Part shown: one piece after another, positions 15,986 through 24,554 of the stretch | Numbering within the stretch: the first letter of the stretch is position 1 | Layout of the letters: the number at the start of each line of letters is the position of its first letter | NCBI RefSeq assembly: GCF_900114255.1 | Contig: NZ_FOSL01000002.1 | Span: 1 to 64,000, forward strand | Source: Neomesorhizobium albiziae | Lineage (GTDB): Bacteria; Pseudomonadota; Alphaproteobacteria; Rhizobiales; Rhizobiaceae | Direction of reading: 5' to 3' | Length of the DNA: 64,000 bases | Program-made: the position numbers and the translations under genes | The notes under the pieces: model-generated | What the model saw: only the letters and a program-made list of their open reading frames with translations | Database searches by the model: none | Told to the model about the DNA's origin: nothing

Positions 15986-17791
15986 CTAGTGATTGTCGCG
16001 GGGAATGCCCTTGGTCTGGGCGACCCGCTGGTATTTCACCGCAGGCTTCAGCACCATGCCTTGCGCCAGCTGGTCGACCATGCCGCGCTGGATTTCCTGC
16101 CACGGCGTCTGGTTCTTCGGGAAATGATAGCCGCCATTGTTTTGCAGTTCGGCGCGGCGGCGGGTGATCTCGTCGTCGCTGACCAGGATGTCGGCAGTGC
16201 CCTTCTTCAGGTCGATGCGCACGCGGTCGCCGGATTTCAGCAGCGCCAAGCCGCCGCCGACGGCGGCTTCGGGCGAGGCATTGAGGATGGATGGCGAACC
16301 CGAGGTGCCAGACTGGCGGCCGTCGCCGACGCAAGGCAGCGAATGAATGCCTTTTTTGATGAGATAGGCGGGCGGCTGCATGTTGACCACCTCGGCGCCG
16401 CCGGGATAGCCGACCGCGCCGGCGCCGCGCATGAAGAGCACAGTGTTCTCGTCGATGCCGAGTGCTGGATCGTCGATGCGGGCGTGATAGTCCTCCGGCC
16501 CGTCGAACACCATCGCCTTGCCCTCGAAGGCTTCCGGGTCCTTCGGGTTGGACAGGTAGCGGTCGCGGAATTCCGGCGAGATGACGCTGGTCTTCATGAT
16601 GGCCGAATCGAACAGGTTGCCCTTGAGGTTGATGAAGCCGGCATGTTCCTTGAGCGGGCTCGCCACCTTGCGGATGACTTCGGTGTTGAGGTTCTCGGCG
16701 TCGCGGCAATTGTCGCCCATCGTCTTGCCGTTGACGGTGAGTGCATCGGGGTGCGGCAGCAGCCCCGCCTGCATGAGTTCGGCGACCACCGCGGGCACGC
16801 CGCCGGCGTGATGGTAATCCTCGCCGAGATATTCGCCTGCCGGCTGCAGGTTGACCAGCAGCGGCACATGGTGGCCGACTTTCTGCCAGTCGTCATTGTC
16901 GAGCTGGATGTCGAGATGGCGGGCGATGGCGTTGAGGTGGATCGGCGCGTTGGTGGAGCCGCCGATCGCCGAGTTGACGACGATGGCGTTTTCGAAGGCC
17001 TCGCGGGTCATGATGTCGGAGGGTTTAAGGTCCTCGCGCACCATGTCGACGATGCGTTTGCCCGTCTCGTAGGCGACCTGGCCGCGCTCCCGGTATGGCG
17101 CGGGGATCGCCGCCGAACCCGGCAATTGCATGCCAAGCGCCTCGGCCAGCGAGTTCATCGTGGTGGCGGTGCCCATGGTGTTGCAGTAGCCAACCGACGG
17201 CGCCGAGGAGGCGACGATGTCCATGAACTCGTCGTAGCCGATCTCGCCGGCCGAAAGCCGCTCGCGCGACTTCCAGACGATGGTGCCCGAGCCGGTGCGC
17301 TCGCCCTTGTGCCAGCCGTTGAGCATCGGCCCGACCGACAGAGCGATCGCCGGGATGTTGACGGTGGCGGCGGCCATCAGCAACGCCGGCGTGGTCTTGT
17401 CGCAGCCGATGGTCAGCACGACGCCGTCCAAGGGATAGCCGTAAAGCACCTCGACCAGGCCGAGATAGGCAAGGTTGCGGTCGAGCGAGGCGGTCGGCCG
17501 CTTGCCGGTTTCCTGGATCGGATGGCAGGGGAACTCGAAGGGAACGCCGCCGGCCGCCTCGATGCCGGAGCGCACGCGCTTGGCGAGCTCGATGTGGTGG
17601 CGGTTGCAGGGAGACAGGTCGGAACCGGTCTGGGCGATGCCGATCAGCGGCTTGCCGGACTGCAATTCCTCGCGGGTGAGGCCGAAATTCAGGTAACGCT
17701 CGAGGTACAGCGCCGTCATGCCGGGATTGTCGGGATTGTCGAACCATTCCTGCGAACGAAATTTCTTCTTGTGTGAACCGGCGCCGGCCAT
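15986..17791 (-). CDS. IlvD/Edd-family sugar-acid dehydratase
   Basis: A 601-aa Fe-S dehydratase of the dihydroxy-acid/aldonic-acid dehydratase family. The three cluster/metal cysteines are visible at Cys62 ([10 protein letters not shown]), Cys130 ([10 protein letters not shown]) and Cys203 ([14 protein letters not shown]). Asn-rich [17 protein letters not shown] and the C-terminal active-site Ser region [15 protein letters not shown] also match. Overall it looks closer to L-arabinonate/D-xylonate dehydratases than to IlvD of branched-chain synthesis, as it has the long N-terminal [17 protein letters not shown] that is typical of sugar-acid enzymes. It would convert an aldonate to its 2-keto-3-deoxy form. 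It stands alone with no transporter beside it. Confidence 0.88.
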   Translation of the reverse strand: MAGAGSHKKKFRSQEWFDNPDNPGMTALYLERYLNFGLTREELQSGKPLIGIAQTGSDLSPCNRHHIELAKRVRSGIEAAGGVPFEFPCHPIQETGKRPTASLDRNLAYLGLVEVLYGYPLDGVVLTIGCDKTTPALLMAAATVNIPAIALSVGPMLNGWHKGERTGSGTIVWKSRERLSAGEIGYDEFMDIVASSAPSVGYCNTMGTATTMNSLAEALGMQLPGSAAIPAPYRERGQVAYETGKRIVDMVREDLKPSDIMTREAFENAIVVNSAIGGSTNAPIHLNAIARHLDIQLDNDDWQKVGHHVPLLVNLQPAGEYLGEDYHHAGGVPAVVAELMQAGLLPHPDALTVNGKTMGDNCRDAENLNTEVIRKVASPLKEHAGFINLKGNLFDSAIMKTSVISPEFRDRYLSNPKDPEAFEGKAMVFDGPEDYHARIDDPALGIDENTVLFMRGAGAVGYPGGAEVVNMQPPAYLIKKGIHSLPCVGDGRQSGTSGSPSILNASPEAAVGGGLALLKSGDRVRIDLKKGTADILVSDDEITRRRAELQNNGGYHFPKNQTPWQEIQRGMVDQLAQGMVLKPAVKYQRVAQTKGIPRDNH

Positions 17792-18042
17792 CGGAGACTC
17801 CTATTTGTAGGACAAATCGATATGGCAACGCGCAGACACAGGCAAGAGCCGGAACCGGCAATTCTGCCGACAACAGCTGCTTATTGACCGAGGCGGCGCC
17901 GGACGGCCCCACAGGGCTGGCTTTCGGCTGGTCCGCCTGGAGGCAATTTCAGGCGCATGCGAGCGCCCTGCGCCGCCGCAACATTGCCACCTTGGGGCGA
18001 CGCCTCTGGACGTTCACCGCGCGTGGCGCTATCGCCTAATCA

Positions 18043-18849
18043 ATGACCGCGAAACACAGCCCACACACAGCGGAAACCAGCAGCCGCGGCGGGAGCATCC
18101 GCGAAACGCTGCGCCGGCTCTATCACGGGCGCACGCCAGGCGCGATCCGCTTCCAGCTTGCCGTCATCGTCATCGACATTGCCATCCTCGCCTTCTTCAT
18201 TGCGACACCGTTGCTGCAGGAAACCGCATCCTTCCTGTGGCTCGATTATTCAGTCGCCGCACTGCTTGCCGCCGACATCGCCGCCAGGCTCTTCGCCTCG
18301 TCCGACATTGCCCGGCAACTCAAGCAGCCGACCGTCTGGGTCGATATCTTCATCCTGTTGACGCTGCTTTTCCCCGCGACGCTCGCCAACCTCGGCTTCC
18401 TGCGGATTCTGAGACTATGGTCGCTGTCGCGCACCGGCTTCCTGTGGCGGCCGCTCGGGCGCTACGGGCTCGGCGAATGGCGCGAGACGGTTCATGCCGT
18501 AATCAACCTCTTGACCTTCCTCTTCATCATCACCGGCTTCGTCTACACCTTCTTCTTCCGCTCGGCCGGCGGGCTCACCGCCTATATCGACGCGCTCTAT
18601 TTCACCGTGGCGACGGTGACCACCACCGGCTTCGGCGACATCGTGCTGCCCGGCGTCTGGGGCAAGCTGACGGCGATCGTCACCATGATCATCGGCATTT
18701 CGCTGTTCGTGCGGCTGGCGCAATCGATCTTCCGGCCGGCCAAGGTTTTCTTCCCCTGCCCGCAATGCGCACTGCAACGCCACGATCCCGACGCGGTGCA
18801 CTGCAAGGCCTGCGGGCATGTCCTCAAGATTCCCGACGAAGGCGTATGA
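18043..18849 (+). CDS. Voltage-gated-type ion channel with C-terminal zinc ribbon
   Basis: A 268-aa membrane protein. Several hydrophobic helices (residues about 35-60, 64-85, 95-125, 153-176) precede a pore loop with the selectivity filter TTTGFGD near 194-200 and a last helix near 207-228. TTGFGD points to a potassium-type channel. The cytoplasmic tail holds CPQC (239-242) and CKAC (about 254-257), a four-cysteine zinc ribbon or rubredoxin-like knuckle. Such a tail is uncommon on short channels and may sense metal or redox state. No partner gene is apparent. Confidence 0.85.
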   Translation: MTAKHSPHTAETSSRGGSIRETLRRLYHGRTPGAIRFQLAVIVIDIAILAFFIATPLLQETASFLWLDYSVAALLAADIAARLFASSDIARQLKQPTVWVDIFILLTLLFPATLANLGFLRILRLWSLSRTGFLWRPLGRYGLGEWRETVHAVINLLTFLFIITGFVYTFFFRSAGGLTAYIDALYFTVATVTTTGFGDIVLPGVWGKLTAIVTMIIGISLFVRLAQSIFRPAKVFFPCPQCALQRHDPDAVHCKACGHVLKIPDEGV

Positions 18850-18933
18850 CGGCCTGATGCACTTTGGTGCGATGGACAAGGCAGGCCGGGTTCGCTACGC
18901 CTCACCGGACTGTATAGCCGGGAGGATGCTTAC

Positions 18934-19383
18934 ATGGCCCTGATCATCGAAGGCGAAGAGAAGATTTCAGCGCCGGTGCAGAAAGTCTGGGAAGCGCTGA
19001 ACGACCCAGTGGTGCTGAAGGACTGCATCCCCGGCTGCCAGAACCTGGACATGAAATCGCCGACTGACATGGCGGCGACGGTGGTGCTGAAGATCGGCCC
19101 GATCAAGGCAACCTTTGCCGGCGAAGTGACGCTGAAGAACCTGAAGCCGCCGCATTCCTACACGATCGCGGGCGAAGGCAAGGGCGGCATCGCCGGCTTC
19201 GCCAAGGGTGGCGCCGACGTGACGCTGAGCGACGCGGGAGCCAACGAAACGCTGCTGAAATACGCCGCGAAGGCCGATGTCGGCGGCAAGATCGCGCAAC
19301 TCGGCAGCCGGCTGATCACCTCGACCTCGAAAAAGCTCGCTGGCGAGTTTTTCTCGAGTTTCAACAAGAGAGTGAGCGGGTAG
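18934..19383 (+). CDS. CoxG-like SRPBCC protein
   Basis: A 149-aa single START/SRPBCC-fold protein of the carbon monoxide dehydrogenase subunit G (CoxG) family: MALIIEGEEKISAPVQKVWEALNDP, LKDCIPGCQNL, KIGPIKATFAGEVTL, and LLKYAAKADVGGKIAQLGSRL (both long stretches given less their ends). CoxG anchors CO dehydrogenase to the membrane and aids maturation, but many rhizobia carry stand-alone copies. No coxMSL genes are in the window, so its partner is unknown. GGGAGG precedes the ATG. Confidence 0.85.
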   Translation: MALIIEGEEKISAPVQKVWEALNDPVVLKDCIPGCQNLDMKSPTDMAATVVLKIGPIKATFAGEVTLKNLKPPHSYTIAGEGKGGIAGFAKGGADVTLSDAGANETLLKYAAKADVGGKIAQLGSRLITSTSKKLAGEFFSSFNKRVSG

Positions 19384-19486
19384 GGCAATAGGCAGTAGGC
19401 AGTAGGCAAACTAACGCCGATCTGCGCGGCAGTGGAAGTCTTCTATTCCCCTACTGCCTACTGCCTACTGCCTATTGCCTATTGCC
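19384..19486. repeat. Inverted heptamer arrays (GGCARTA / TAYTGCC)
   Basis: Three GGCARTA units (19384-19404) face five TAYTGCC units (19452-19486) across a 47-bp spacer, between convergent genes. Each array is a 7-bp tandem repeat and the two are reverse complements, so the transcript can fold into a long hairpin. The last units contain the stop codon of the PaaG gene. Confidence 0.85.
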
Positions 19487-20273
19487 TCTTCCCCTTGAAC
19501 TCCGGCGCCCGCTTCTCCAGGAACGCCGCGACGCCTTCCTTGTAGTCGTCGGACCGGCCGGCCTCGCGCTGCAGTGCACGTTCGACCTGCAACTGCTCCT
19601 CCAGCGTGTTGGTTGAGGCGGCGTGGATCGCCTGTTTGGTCAACGCATAGGCATGCGTCGGCCCCCTGGCGAAAGCTTCGGCGAGCGCGATGGCTTCCGC
19701 CATCAGCCTTTCATCCTCCACCGCACGCCAGATCAGCCCCCAATTGGCGGCGTCTTCGGCCGATAGCGGATGCGCCGTCAGCGCCAGCGCCTTGGCGCGA
19801 GCTTCGCCGAGATGACGGGTGAGCCACCACGTGCCCCCGGAATCGGGGACAAGCCCGATCTTCGAGAAGGCCTGGATGAACTTCGCCGATTTTGCCGCAA
19901 GCACGATGTCGCAGGCCAGCGCGATGTTTGCGCCCGCGCCCGCGGCAACCCCGTTGACCGCGCAGACGACCGGCTTTGCCAGATTGCGCAGTTGCAGCAC
20001 CAGCGGGTTGTAGAAGGTTTCGAGCGTGATGCCGAGATCGGGTGCGGCCCCCAGCATTGCCGGATCGCGGTCTGACAGGTCCTGCCCGGCGCAGAAGCCC
20101 CGCCCTGCCCCGGTCAGCACCACGGCGCGGCAAGCGTCATCCCCGGCGCACTCGTCCAGTGCGGCGCGCAACGCCAGATGCTGCGCCTCGTTGAAGGCGT
20201 TCAGCCGGTCGGGCCGGTTGAGGGTGACGACGGCGTAGCCATCGCGGCGCTCGTGGAGGACGGTGTCGGACAT
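19479..20273 (-). CDS. paaG: PaaG-like 1,2-epoxyphenylacetyl-CoA isomerase / enoyl-CoA hydratase
   Basis: A 264-aa crotonase-fold enzyme closely resembling E. coli PaaG. Matching stretches are GAGRGFCAGQDLSDRDP, FYNPLVLQLRNLAKPVVCAV (20 residues), NGVAAGAGANIALACDIV with the oxyanion hole, FSKIGLVPDSGGTWWLTRH with the catalytic Asp, and AGRSDDYKEGV near the C-terminus. In the phenylacetate pathway it turns the ring epoxide into an oxepin. No other paa gene is in the window, so a general enoyl-CoA hydratase/isomerase role remains possible. Start is ATG at 20273; the in-frame upstream ORF is heptamer repeat. The stop lies in the flanking heptamer array. Confidence 0.88.
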   Translation of the reverse strand: MSDTVLHERRDGYAVVTLNRPDRLNAFNEAQHLALRAALDECAGDDACRAVVLTGAGRGFCAGQDLSDRDPAMLGAAPDLGITLETFYNPLVLQLRNLAKPVVCAVNGVAAGAGANIALACDIVLAAKSAKFIQAFSKIGLVPDSGGTWWLTRHLGEARAKALALTAHPLSAEDAANWGLIWRAVEDERLMAEAIALAEAFARGPTHAYALTKQAIHAASTNTLEEQLQVERALQREAGRSDDYKEGVAAFLEKRAPEFKGKRQ

Positions 20274-20285
20274 TAGGCCCCCTCT

Positions 20286-20395
20286 GGTGAATGGTGAATG
20301 GTGAATGGTGAATGGTCCACGTCGCCTGAGGACCACAGGAAATCAACACACTACCTTGCTATTCACTATTCACTATTCACTATTCACCATTCACT
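20286..20395. repeat. Inverted heptamer arrays (GGTGAAT / ATTCACY)
   Basis: Four exact GGTGAAT units (20286-20313) face five ATTCACT/ATTCACC units (20361-20395) across 47 bp. It has the same architecture and spacer length as the array near 19384 but a different heptamer. It sits between the mrp stop and the PaaG start; the TGA stop of mrp is formed within it. A related, less regular array lies at 33642-33756. Confidence 0.85.
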
Positions 20396-21560
20396 CAAAA
20401 ACGATCGAAGGGACAGCGGCCGCCGCAGCGCCGCGCTCCTCGTTGAGGCGCTCCCACACCCTGGCGGCGATGTCGCGGTAGATCTTCGCTTCCGCGCCAT
20501 CCGGCCTGGAGGCGACGACCGGGGCGCCGGCGTCCGAGGTTTCGCGGATGGCCATAACCAGCGGCACTTCGCCGAGGAAGGTGACGCCGAGGCGCTCGGC
20601 TTCCTTGCGGGCGCCGCCATGGCCGAAGATGTCGTAACGCTTGCCGGTGTCGGGGGCGAGGAAATAGCTCATATTCTCGACGATGCCGAGCAGCGGCACG
20701 TCGACTTTCTTGAACATGTTGAGGCCCTTGCGGGCATCGATCAGGGCAAGATCCTGTGGCGTCGAGACGATGACCGCTCCCGCCAACGGAACCTGTTGCG
20801 CCATGGTGAGCTGCGCATCGCCAGTGCCGGGCGGCATGTCGACGACCAGCACGTCGAGTGGGCCCCATTCGACCTCGCGCAGCATCTGGGTGAGCGCCGA
20901 CATCACCATCGGCCCGCGCCAGATCATCGGCGTCTCCTCGTCGACAAGGAAGCCCATCGACATGACCTTCAGGCCGAAATTCTGCATGGGCTTCAAGATC
21001 TTGCCGTCGACCGTCTCGGGGCGGCCGTGGATATTCAAAAGCCGCGGCATCGACGGGCCGTAGATGTCGGCGTCGAGCACACCGACCTTCAGGCCGTTCG
21101 CGGCGAGGCCGAGCGCGATGTTGACGGCGGTGGTCGACTTGCCGACCCCGCCCTTGCCGGACGCCACCGCGATGATCGCCTCGATGCCGGGCACCCCGCG
21201 TTTGCCGGCTTGCGCGCCGGCGGGTGCATGCTGTGCTGGCCGGGGAGCCGCGGGAGCTGCCGGCCGGGGCGGCGCGGGGCGCGGCGGAGGCGGCGCTTCC
21301 ATGCCGCCGCCCTTCTTCTCGGCGGTGAGCGCCACCATGGCGCCGGCAACGCCCGGCATGGCGGTGACCACGCGCTCGGCCGCGGCGCGCAACGCGTCGA
21401 GTTCCTTGGCCCGCTCGGCGGGCACGGTGATGGAGAAGAAAACCTTGGAGTCGGCGATGAAGATATCGGAAACCAGGCCGAGGCTGACGATGTCGCCCTC
21501 GAAATCCGGGCCTTTGATCGTCTTCAGCCGTTCAAGCACGGCTTCCTTGGTAACGGACAT
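20391..21560 (-). CDS. mrp: Mrp/ApbC-type Fe-S cluster carrier P-loop ATPase
   Basis: A 389-aa protein. An N-terminal MIP18/DUF59 domain (residues 1 to about 88) is joined by an Ala/Pro-rich linker (about 93-118, APPPPRPAPPRPAAPAAPRP) to an NTPase domain with the deviant Walker A ASGKGGVGKST, DADIYGPSMPRLL, and VDMPPGTGDAQLT. The family transfers Fe-S clusters to apoproteins. The CxxC that binds the cluster in E. coli ApbC would fall in ENMSYF..., but here the sequence is FLAPDTGKRYDIFG with no cysteine. I set the start at ATG 21560, where the DUF59 domain begins. The stop lies inside a heptamer repeat. Confidence 0.92.
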   Translation of the reverse strand: MSVTKEAVLERLKTIKGPDFEGDIVSLGLVSDIFIADSKVFFSITVPAERAKELDALRAAAERVVTAMPGVAGAMVALTAEKKGGGMEAPPPPRPAPPRPAAPAAPRPAQHAPAGAQAGKRGVPGIEAIIAVASGKGGVGKSTTAVNIALGLAANGLKVGVLDADIYGPSMPRLLNIHGRPETVDGKILKPMQNFGLKVMSMGFLVDEETPMIWRGPMVMSALTQMLREVEWGPLDVLVVDMPPGTGDAQLTMAQQVPLAGAVIVSTPQDLALIDARKGLNMFKKVDVPLLGIVENMSYFLAPDTGKRYDIFGHGGARKEAERLGVTFLGEVPLVMAIRETSDAGAPVVASRPDGAEAKIYRDIAARVWERLNEERGAAAAAVPSIVFE

Positions 21561-21658
21561 GTCTTCGCTTCGCACTCCCTGTTGCGCATCAGATAGTGCA
21601 GATCGCCGGGCGCGCCAAGCGCAAGCCACGACCAACGCTGTCGGCGCAGCGGCTTGTC

Positions 21659-22663
21659 TCAGCCGAAAATGCCGACTGCCGCGTAGGTGAGTGCTGCGAT
21701 CAGCGCCGTGGCGGGCAGCGTTATGATCCAGGCCCAGACGATGTTGCCGGCAAGGCCCCAGCGCACGGCGGAAACGCGCCGCGCCGCCCCGACGCCGATG
21801 ATGGCGCCGGTGATGGTGTGGGTCGTCGAGACAGGGATGCCGAGCCAGGTCGCCATGAACAGGGTTATGGCGCCGCCGGTTTCGGCGCAGAAACCCTGCA
21901 TGGGATTGAGCTTGGTGATCTTGGAGCCCATCGTGTGGACGATGCGCCAGCCGCCGAACAGGGTGCCCAGCGCAAGGGCTGCCTGGCAGGTGATGACCAC
22001 CCAGAACGGCACGTAGAAAGTGTCGCCGAGATAGCCTTGCGAAAAGAGCAGCACGGCGATGATGCCCATCGTCTTCTGCGCGTCGTTGCCGCCGTGGCCC
22101 AGCGAATAAAGCGACGCCGAGACGAACTGCAGCACCCGGAACGTGCTGTCGACGGCGAATGGCGAATAACGCACGAACGTCCACGACACCGCCAGCACCA
22201 GCGACAGCGCCAGGATGAAGCCGGTGAGCGGCGACAGCACGATGGCCGCGGAGGTTTTCAATAGCCCGGTGACGACGATGGCGCCGCCGCCCGCCTTGGC
22301 GACGCCGGCGCCCACCATACCGCCGATCAGCGCATGCGAGCTCGACGACGGAATGCCGTACAGCCAGGTGACGACATTCCAGACGATGGCCCCGACAAGA
22401 GCCGAAAAGATGACGCGCGGATCGACGATGCTGGCGTCGATGATGCCGGTGCCCAGCGTTTCGGCGACATGCAGGCCGAAGAACATGAAGGCGATGAAAT
22501 TGAAGAACGCCGCCCAGAACACCGCATATTGCGGCCGCAGAACGCGCGTCGACACGATGGTGGCGATCGAATTGGCGGCGTCGTGCAGGCCGTTGAGGAA
22601 ATCGAACAGCAGAGCGACGCCGATCAGGCCGATCAGGATCGGAAAGGCGAGAGAGGCGTCCAT
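21659..22663 (-). CDS. pit: PiT-family inorganic phosphate transporter
   Basis: A 334-aa inner-membrane low-affinity phosphate permease with about ten hydrophobic segments. The two PiT repeats are visible: NGLHDAANSIATIVSTRVL near the N-terminus and LGHGGNDAQKTMGIIAVLLF in the second half, both with the conserved H-D-A-N or N-D-A-Q core. TWLGIPVSTTHTITGAIIG (less its ends) is the other signature. The start ATG at 22663 shares one base with the stop of the upstream PhoU-like gene (TGATG), so the pair is translationally coupled. Confidence 0.94.
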   Translation of the reverse strand: MDASLAFPILIGLIGVALLFDFLNGLHDAANSIATIVSTRVLRPQYAVFWAAFFNFIAFMFFGLHVAETLGTGIIDASIVDPRVIFSALVGAIVWNVVTWLYGIPSSSSHALIGGMVGAGVAKAGGGAIVVTGLLKTSAAIVLSPLTGFILALSLVLAVSWTFVRYSPFAVDSTFRVLQFVSASLYSLGHGGNDAQKTMGIIAVLLFSQGYLGDTFYVPFWVVITCQAALALGTLFGGWRIVHTMGSKITKLNPMQGFCAETGGAITLFMATWLGIPVSTTHTITGAIIGVGAARRVSAVRWGLAGNIVWAWIITLPATALIAALTYAAVGIFG

Positions 22664-23307
22664 CAGACGTTTTCGATCACGATGCCGCTGATTTCGTTGG
22701 CGACGTCCTCGAAGCGGTCGCACACCTTTTCCAGTTCGCCATAAATCTCGCTGCCGATCATGTAGGCCATCGGATCGGACTTGCCGTGGCGATGGTAGAG
22801 ATCCTTGAGGCCCGCTTCATGCAGTTCGTCGGCGCGGCCCTCGACGCGCATCACTTCCTCGGCCAGCGCCTGCAGTCGCGCCGCGTGGGTGCCTACCTTG
22901 TTGAGCAGCGGGATCGCCTCGGCGTTGAGCCGCGCCGCCTGTACGATCAGCGCGCCCATTTCCTGCATTTTCGGGTCGAAGCTCTTCTGCTCGAAAAGGG
23001 TCACCGTCTTGACGGTCTTGCGCATCATGTCGATGGCATCGTCCATCGACTGGATGAGGTCCTTGATGTCGCCGCGGTCGAACGGCGTGATGAAGCTCTT
23101 GTGGACGGCGGTCAGCACCTTGGCGGTGATGGCGTCGGCCTGGTTTTCCAGTTCTATGATCTCGCGGCAGTAGCGTTCGACGCCTTCGCCGCCGGCGAGC
23201 AGCTTCTGCAGGGCTTCGGCGCCTGCGACCACGGTGCGTGAATGCTCCGCGAAAAGATCGAAGAACTTGTCTTCGCGCGGCATCAAAGCCTGGAACCAGC
23301 CGAGCAT
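22663..23307 (-). CDS. DUF47/PhoU-like phosphate transport regulator
   Basis: A 214-aa all-helical PhoU-like (DUF47) protein with the family's paired E-x3-D-x3 metal motifs, ENQADAITAKVL and DRFEDVANEISGIVIENV, and with MDDAIDMMRKT between them. Proteins of this family sit next to Pit transporters and control phosphate uptake. The pit start overlaps this stop by one base. ATG at 23307 (MLGWFQALMPRED) is preferred, with GGGAGATC upstream; the longer frame adds unconserved residues. Confidence 0.9.
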   Translation of the reverse strand: MLGWFQALMPREDKFFDLFAEHSRTVVAGAEALQKLLAGGEGVERYCREIIELENQADAITAKVLTAVHKSFITPFDRGDIKDLIQSMDDAIDMMRKTVKTVTLFEQKSFDPKMQEMGALIVQAARLNAEAIPLLNKVGTHAARLQALAEEVMRVEGRADELHEAGLKDLYHRHGKSDPMAYMIGSEIYGELEKVCDRFEDVANEISGIVIENV

Positions 23308-23523
23308 ACCGATCTCCCGAATCATCAAGAATACGTGCTGCGGGGCCGATACTATTCGAGCCGGAGATTTGCACACCCATAGCCGGCAAAAAACTGGGGA
23401 AGATTCGGCTAAGTGTCGGCGAATGCGGCCACCGACGCCCCTTTGCCACCCCGCTCGAGGTCAGCGGCGGCGGGAAACCGGCGCACGCTGGCGTATCGGC
23501 GGATTGCCGGATAGCTTCGTCGC

Positions 23524-24423
23524 ATGATCGACAAACTCGAATTCTTCATTGCGCTAGCCAAGGAGCAGCATTTCGGGCGGGCGGCCGATACGCTGGGCAT
23601 CACCCAGCCGACGCTTTCGGCGGCGATCAAGCAGCTGGAGGACCAACTCGGCGTCATGCTGGTGAAGCGCGGCTCGCGCTTCCAGGGACTGACGCCTGAA
23701 GGCGAGCAGGTGCTGATCTGGGCGCGCCGCATCGCCAGCGACACCCGCACCATGCGCGAGGAGATGCGCGCCGCGCGGCACGGCCTTTCCGGCCGCATCC
23801 GCATCGCGGCGATCCCGACGGCGCTCGCCATGGTGCCGCGGCTCACCACGCCGTTTCGCGAAAAACACCCGGGCGTCACCTTCTCGGTGCTGTCGCGCAC
23901 CTCGATCGAGGTGCTGTCGCTGCTCGGCAATTTCGACATCGACGCCGGCATCACCTATCTCGACAACGAGCCGCTGGGGCGGGTGACCAGCGTGCCGCTC
24001 TATTCCGAGCGTTACCAGCTGATCATCGCGACAGGCAGCAATCTGTCGGAACGCAGCCGCGTGACATGGGCGGAGGTGAGCCAGCTGCCGCTCTGCCTGC
24101 TGACGCCCGACATGCAGAACCGCCGCATCATCGACCAGCACCTGGCCGAAGCCGGCACTGTGGCGCGCCCGACGCTGGAATCGAACTCGATGATCGTGCT
24201 TTTCTCGCACATCCGCACCGGCAAATGGGCGTCGATCATGCCGCTCAACCTTGCCGAGACCTTCGGCTTCGCGGAGCCGATCCGCGCCATCCCCATCGTC
24301 GAGCCGGACGCCAGCCACCTGGTCGGGCTGGTGGCGGCCAAGCGCGAGCCGCACACGCCACTGGTTGCGGCGCTGCTGGACGAAGCGATGGCGCTGGCGG
24401 ACGATTTCAAGGCCGGACGCTAG
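23524..24423 (+). CDS. LysR-family regulator, probable regulator of the fds operon
   Basis: A 299-aa LTTR with an N-terminal winged helix (residues 1-60, FFIALAKEQHFGRAADTLG then ITQPTLSAAIKQLEDQLG) and a periplasmic-binding-like effector domain from about 90. It lies directly upstream of, and in the same direction as, the formate dehydrogenase genes, as FdsR does in Cupriavidus. A 23-bp palindrome with an ATAG-N7-CTAT core stands between it and fdsG. Control of formate dehydrogenase by formate or a related acid is inferred from position. Confidence 0.85.
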   Translation: MIDKLEFFIALAKEQHFGRAADTLGITQPTLSAAIKQLEDQLGVMLVKRGSRFQGLTPEGEQVLIWARRIASDTRTMREEMRAARHGLSGRIRIAAIPTALAMVPRLTTPFREKHPGVTFSVLSRTSIEVLSLLGNFDIDAGITYLDNEPLGRVTSVPLYSERYQLIIATGSNLSERSRVTWAEVSQLPLCLLTPDMQNRRIIDQHLAEAGTVARPTLESNSMIVLFSHIRTGKWASIMPLNLAETFGFAEPIRAIPIVEPDASHLVGLVAAKREPHTPLVAALLDEAMALADDFKAGR

Positions 24424-24446
24424 TTTAATCCTCTCCCTACTGGCGG

Positions 24447-24469
24447 CTTGATAGAAGATTTCTATCAAG
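24447..24469. promoter_or_regulatory. Perfect palindrome upstream of fdsG, candidate LysR operator
   Basis: CTTGATAGAA (24447-24456) and TTCTATCAAG (24460-24469) are perfect inverted arms around GAT. The core ATAG-N7-CTAT has the spacing of LysR/OxyR-type boxes. It begins 23 bases after the LysR stop and ends 85 bases before fdsG. No T-tract follows, so an operator is likelier than a terminator. Confidence 0.6.
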
Positions 24470-24554
24470 CAACGAAACAGCTTTATTGATTCCGGACGTT
24501 TCGTTCGATTTCATAAAGGCTTAGCGGATAACCGCTTGTTAGGGAGGGCGCTGC

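Noticed and set aside
15704-17776. 690-codon plus-strand frame opposite the dehydratase
   Set aside because: It is the antisense shadow of the IlvD/Edd gene. It has no family similarity and runs through an intergenic repeat.
19384-20395. Heptamer arrays as CRISPR or phage attachment sites
   Set aside because: Units are 7 bp without spacers, no cas or integrase genes are near, and the flanks are normal housekeeping genes.
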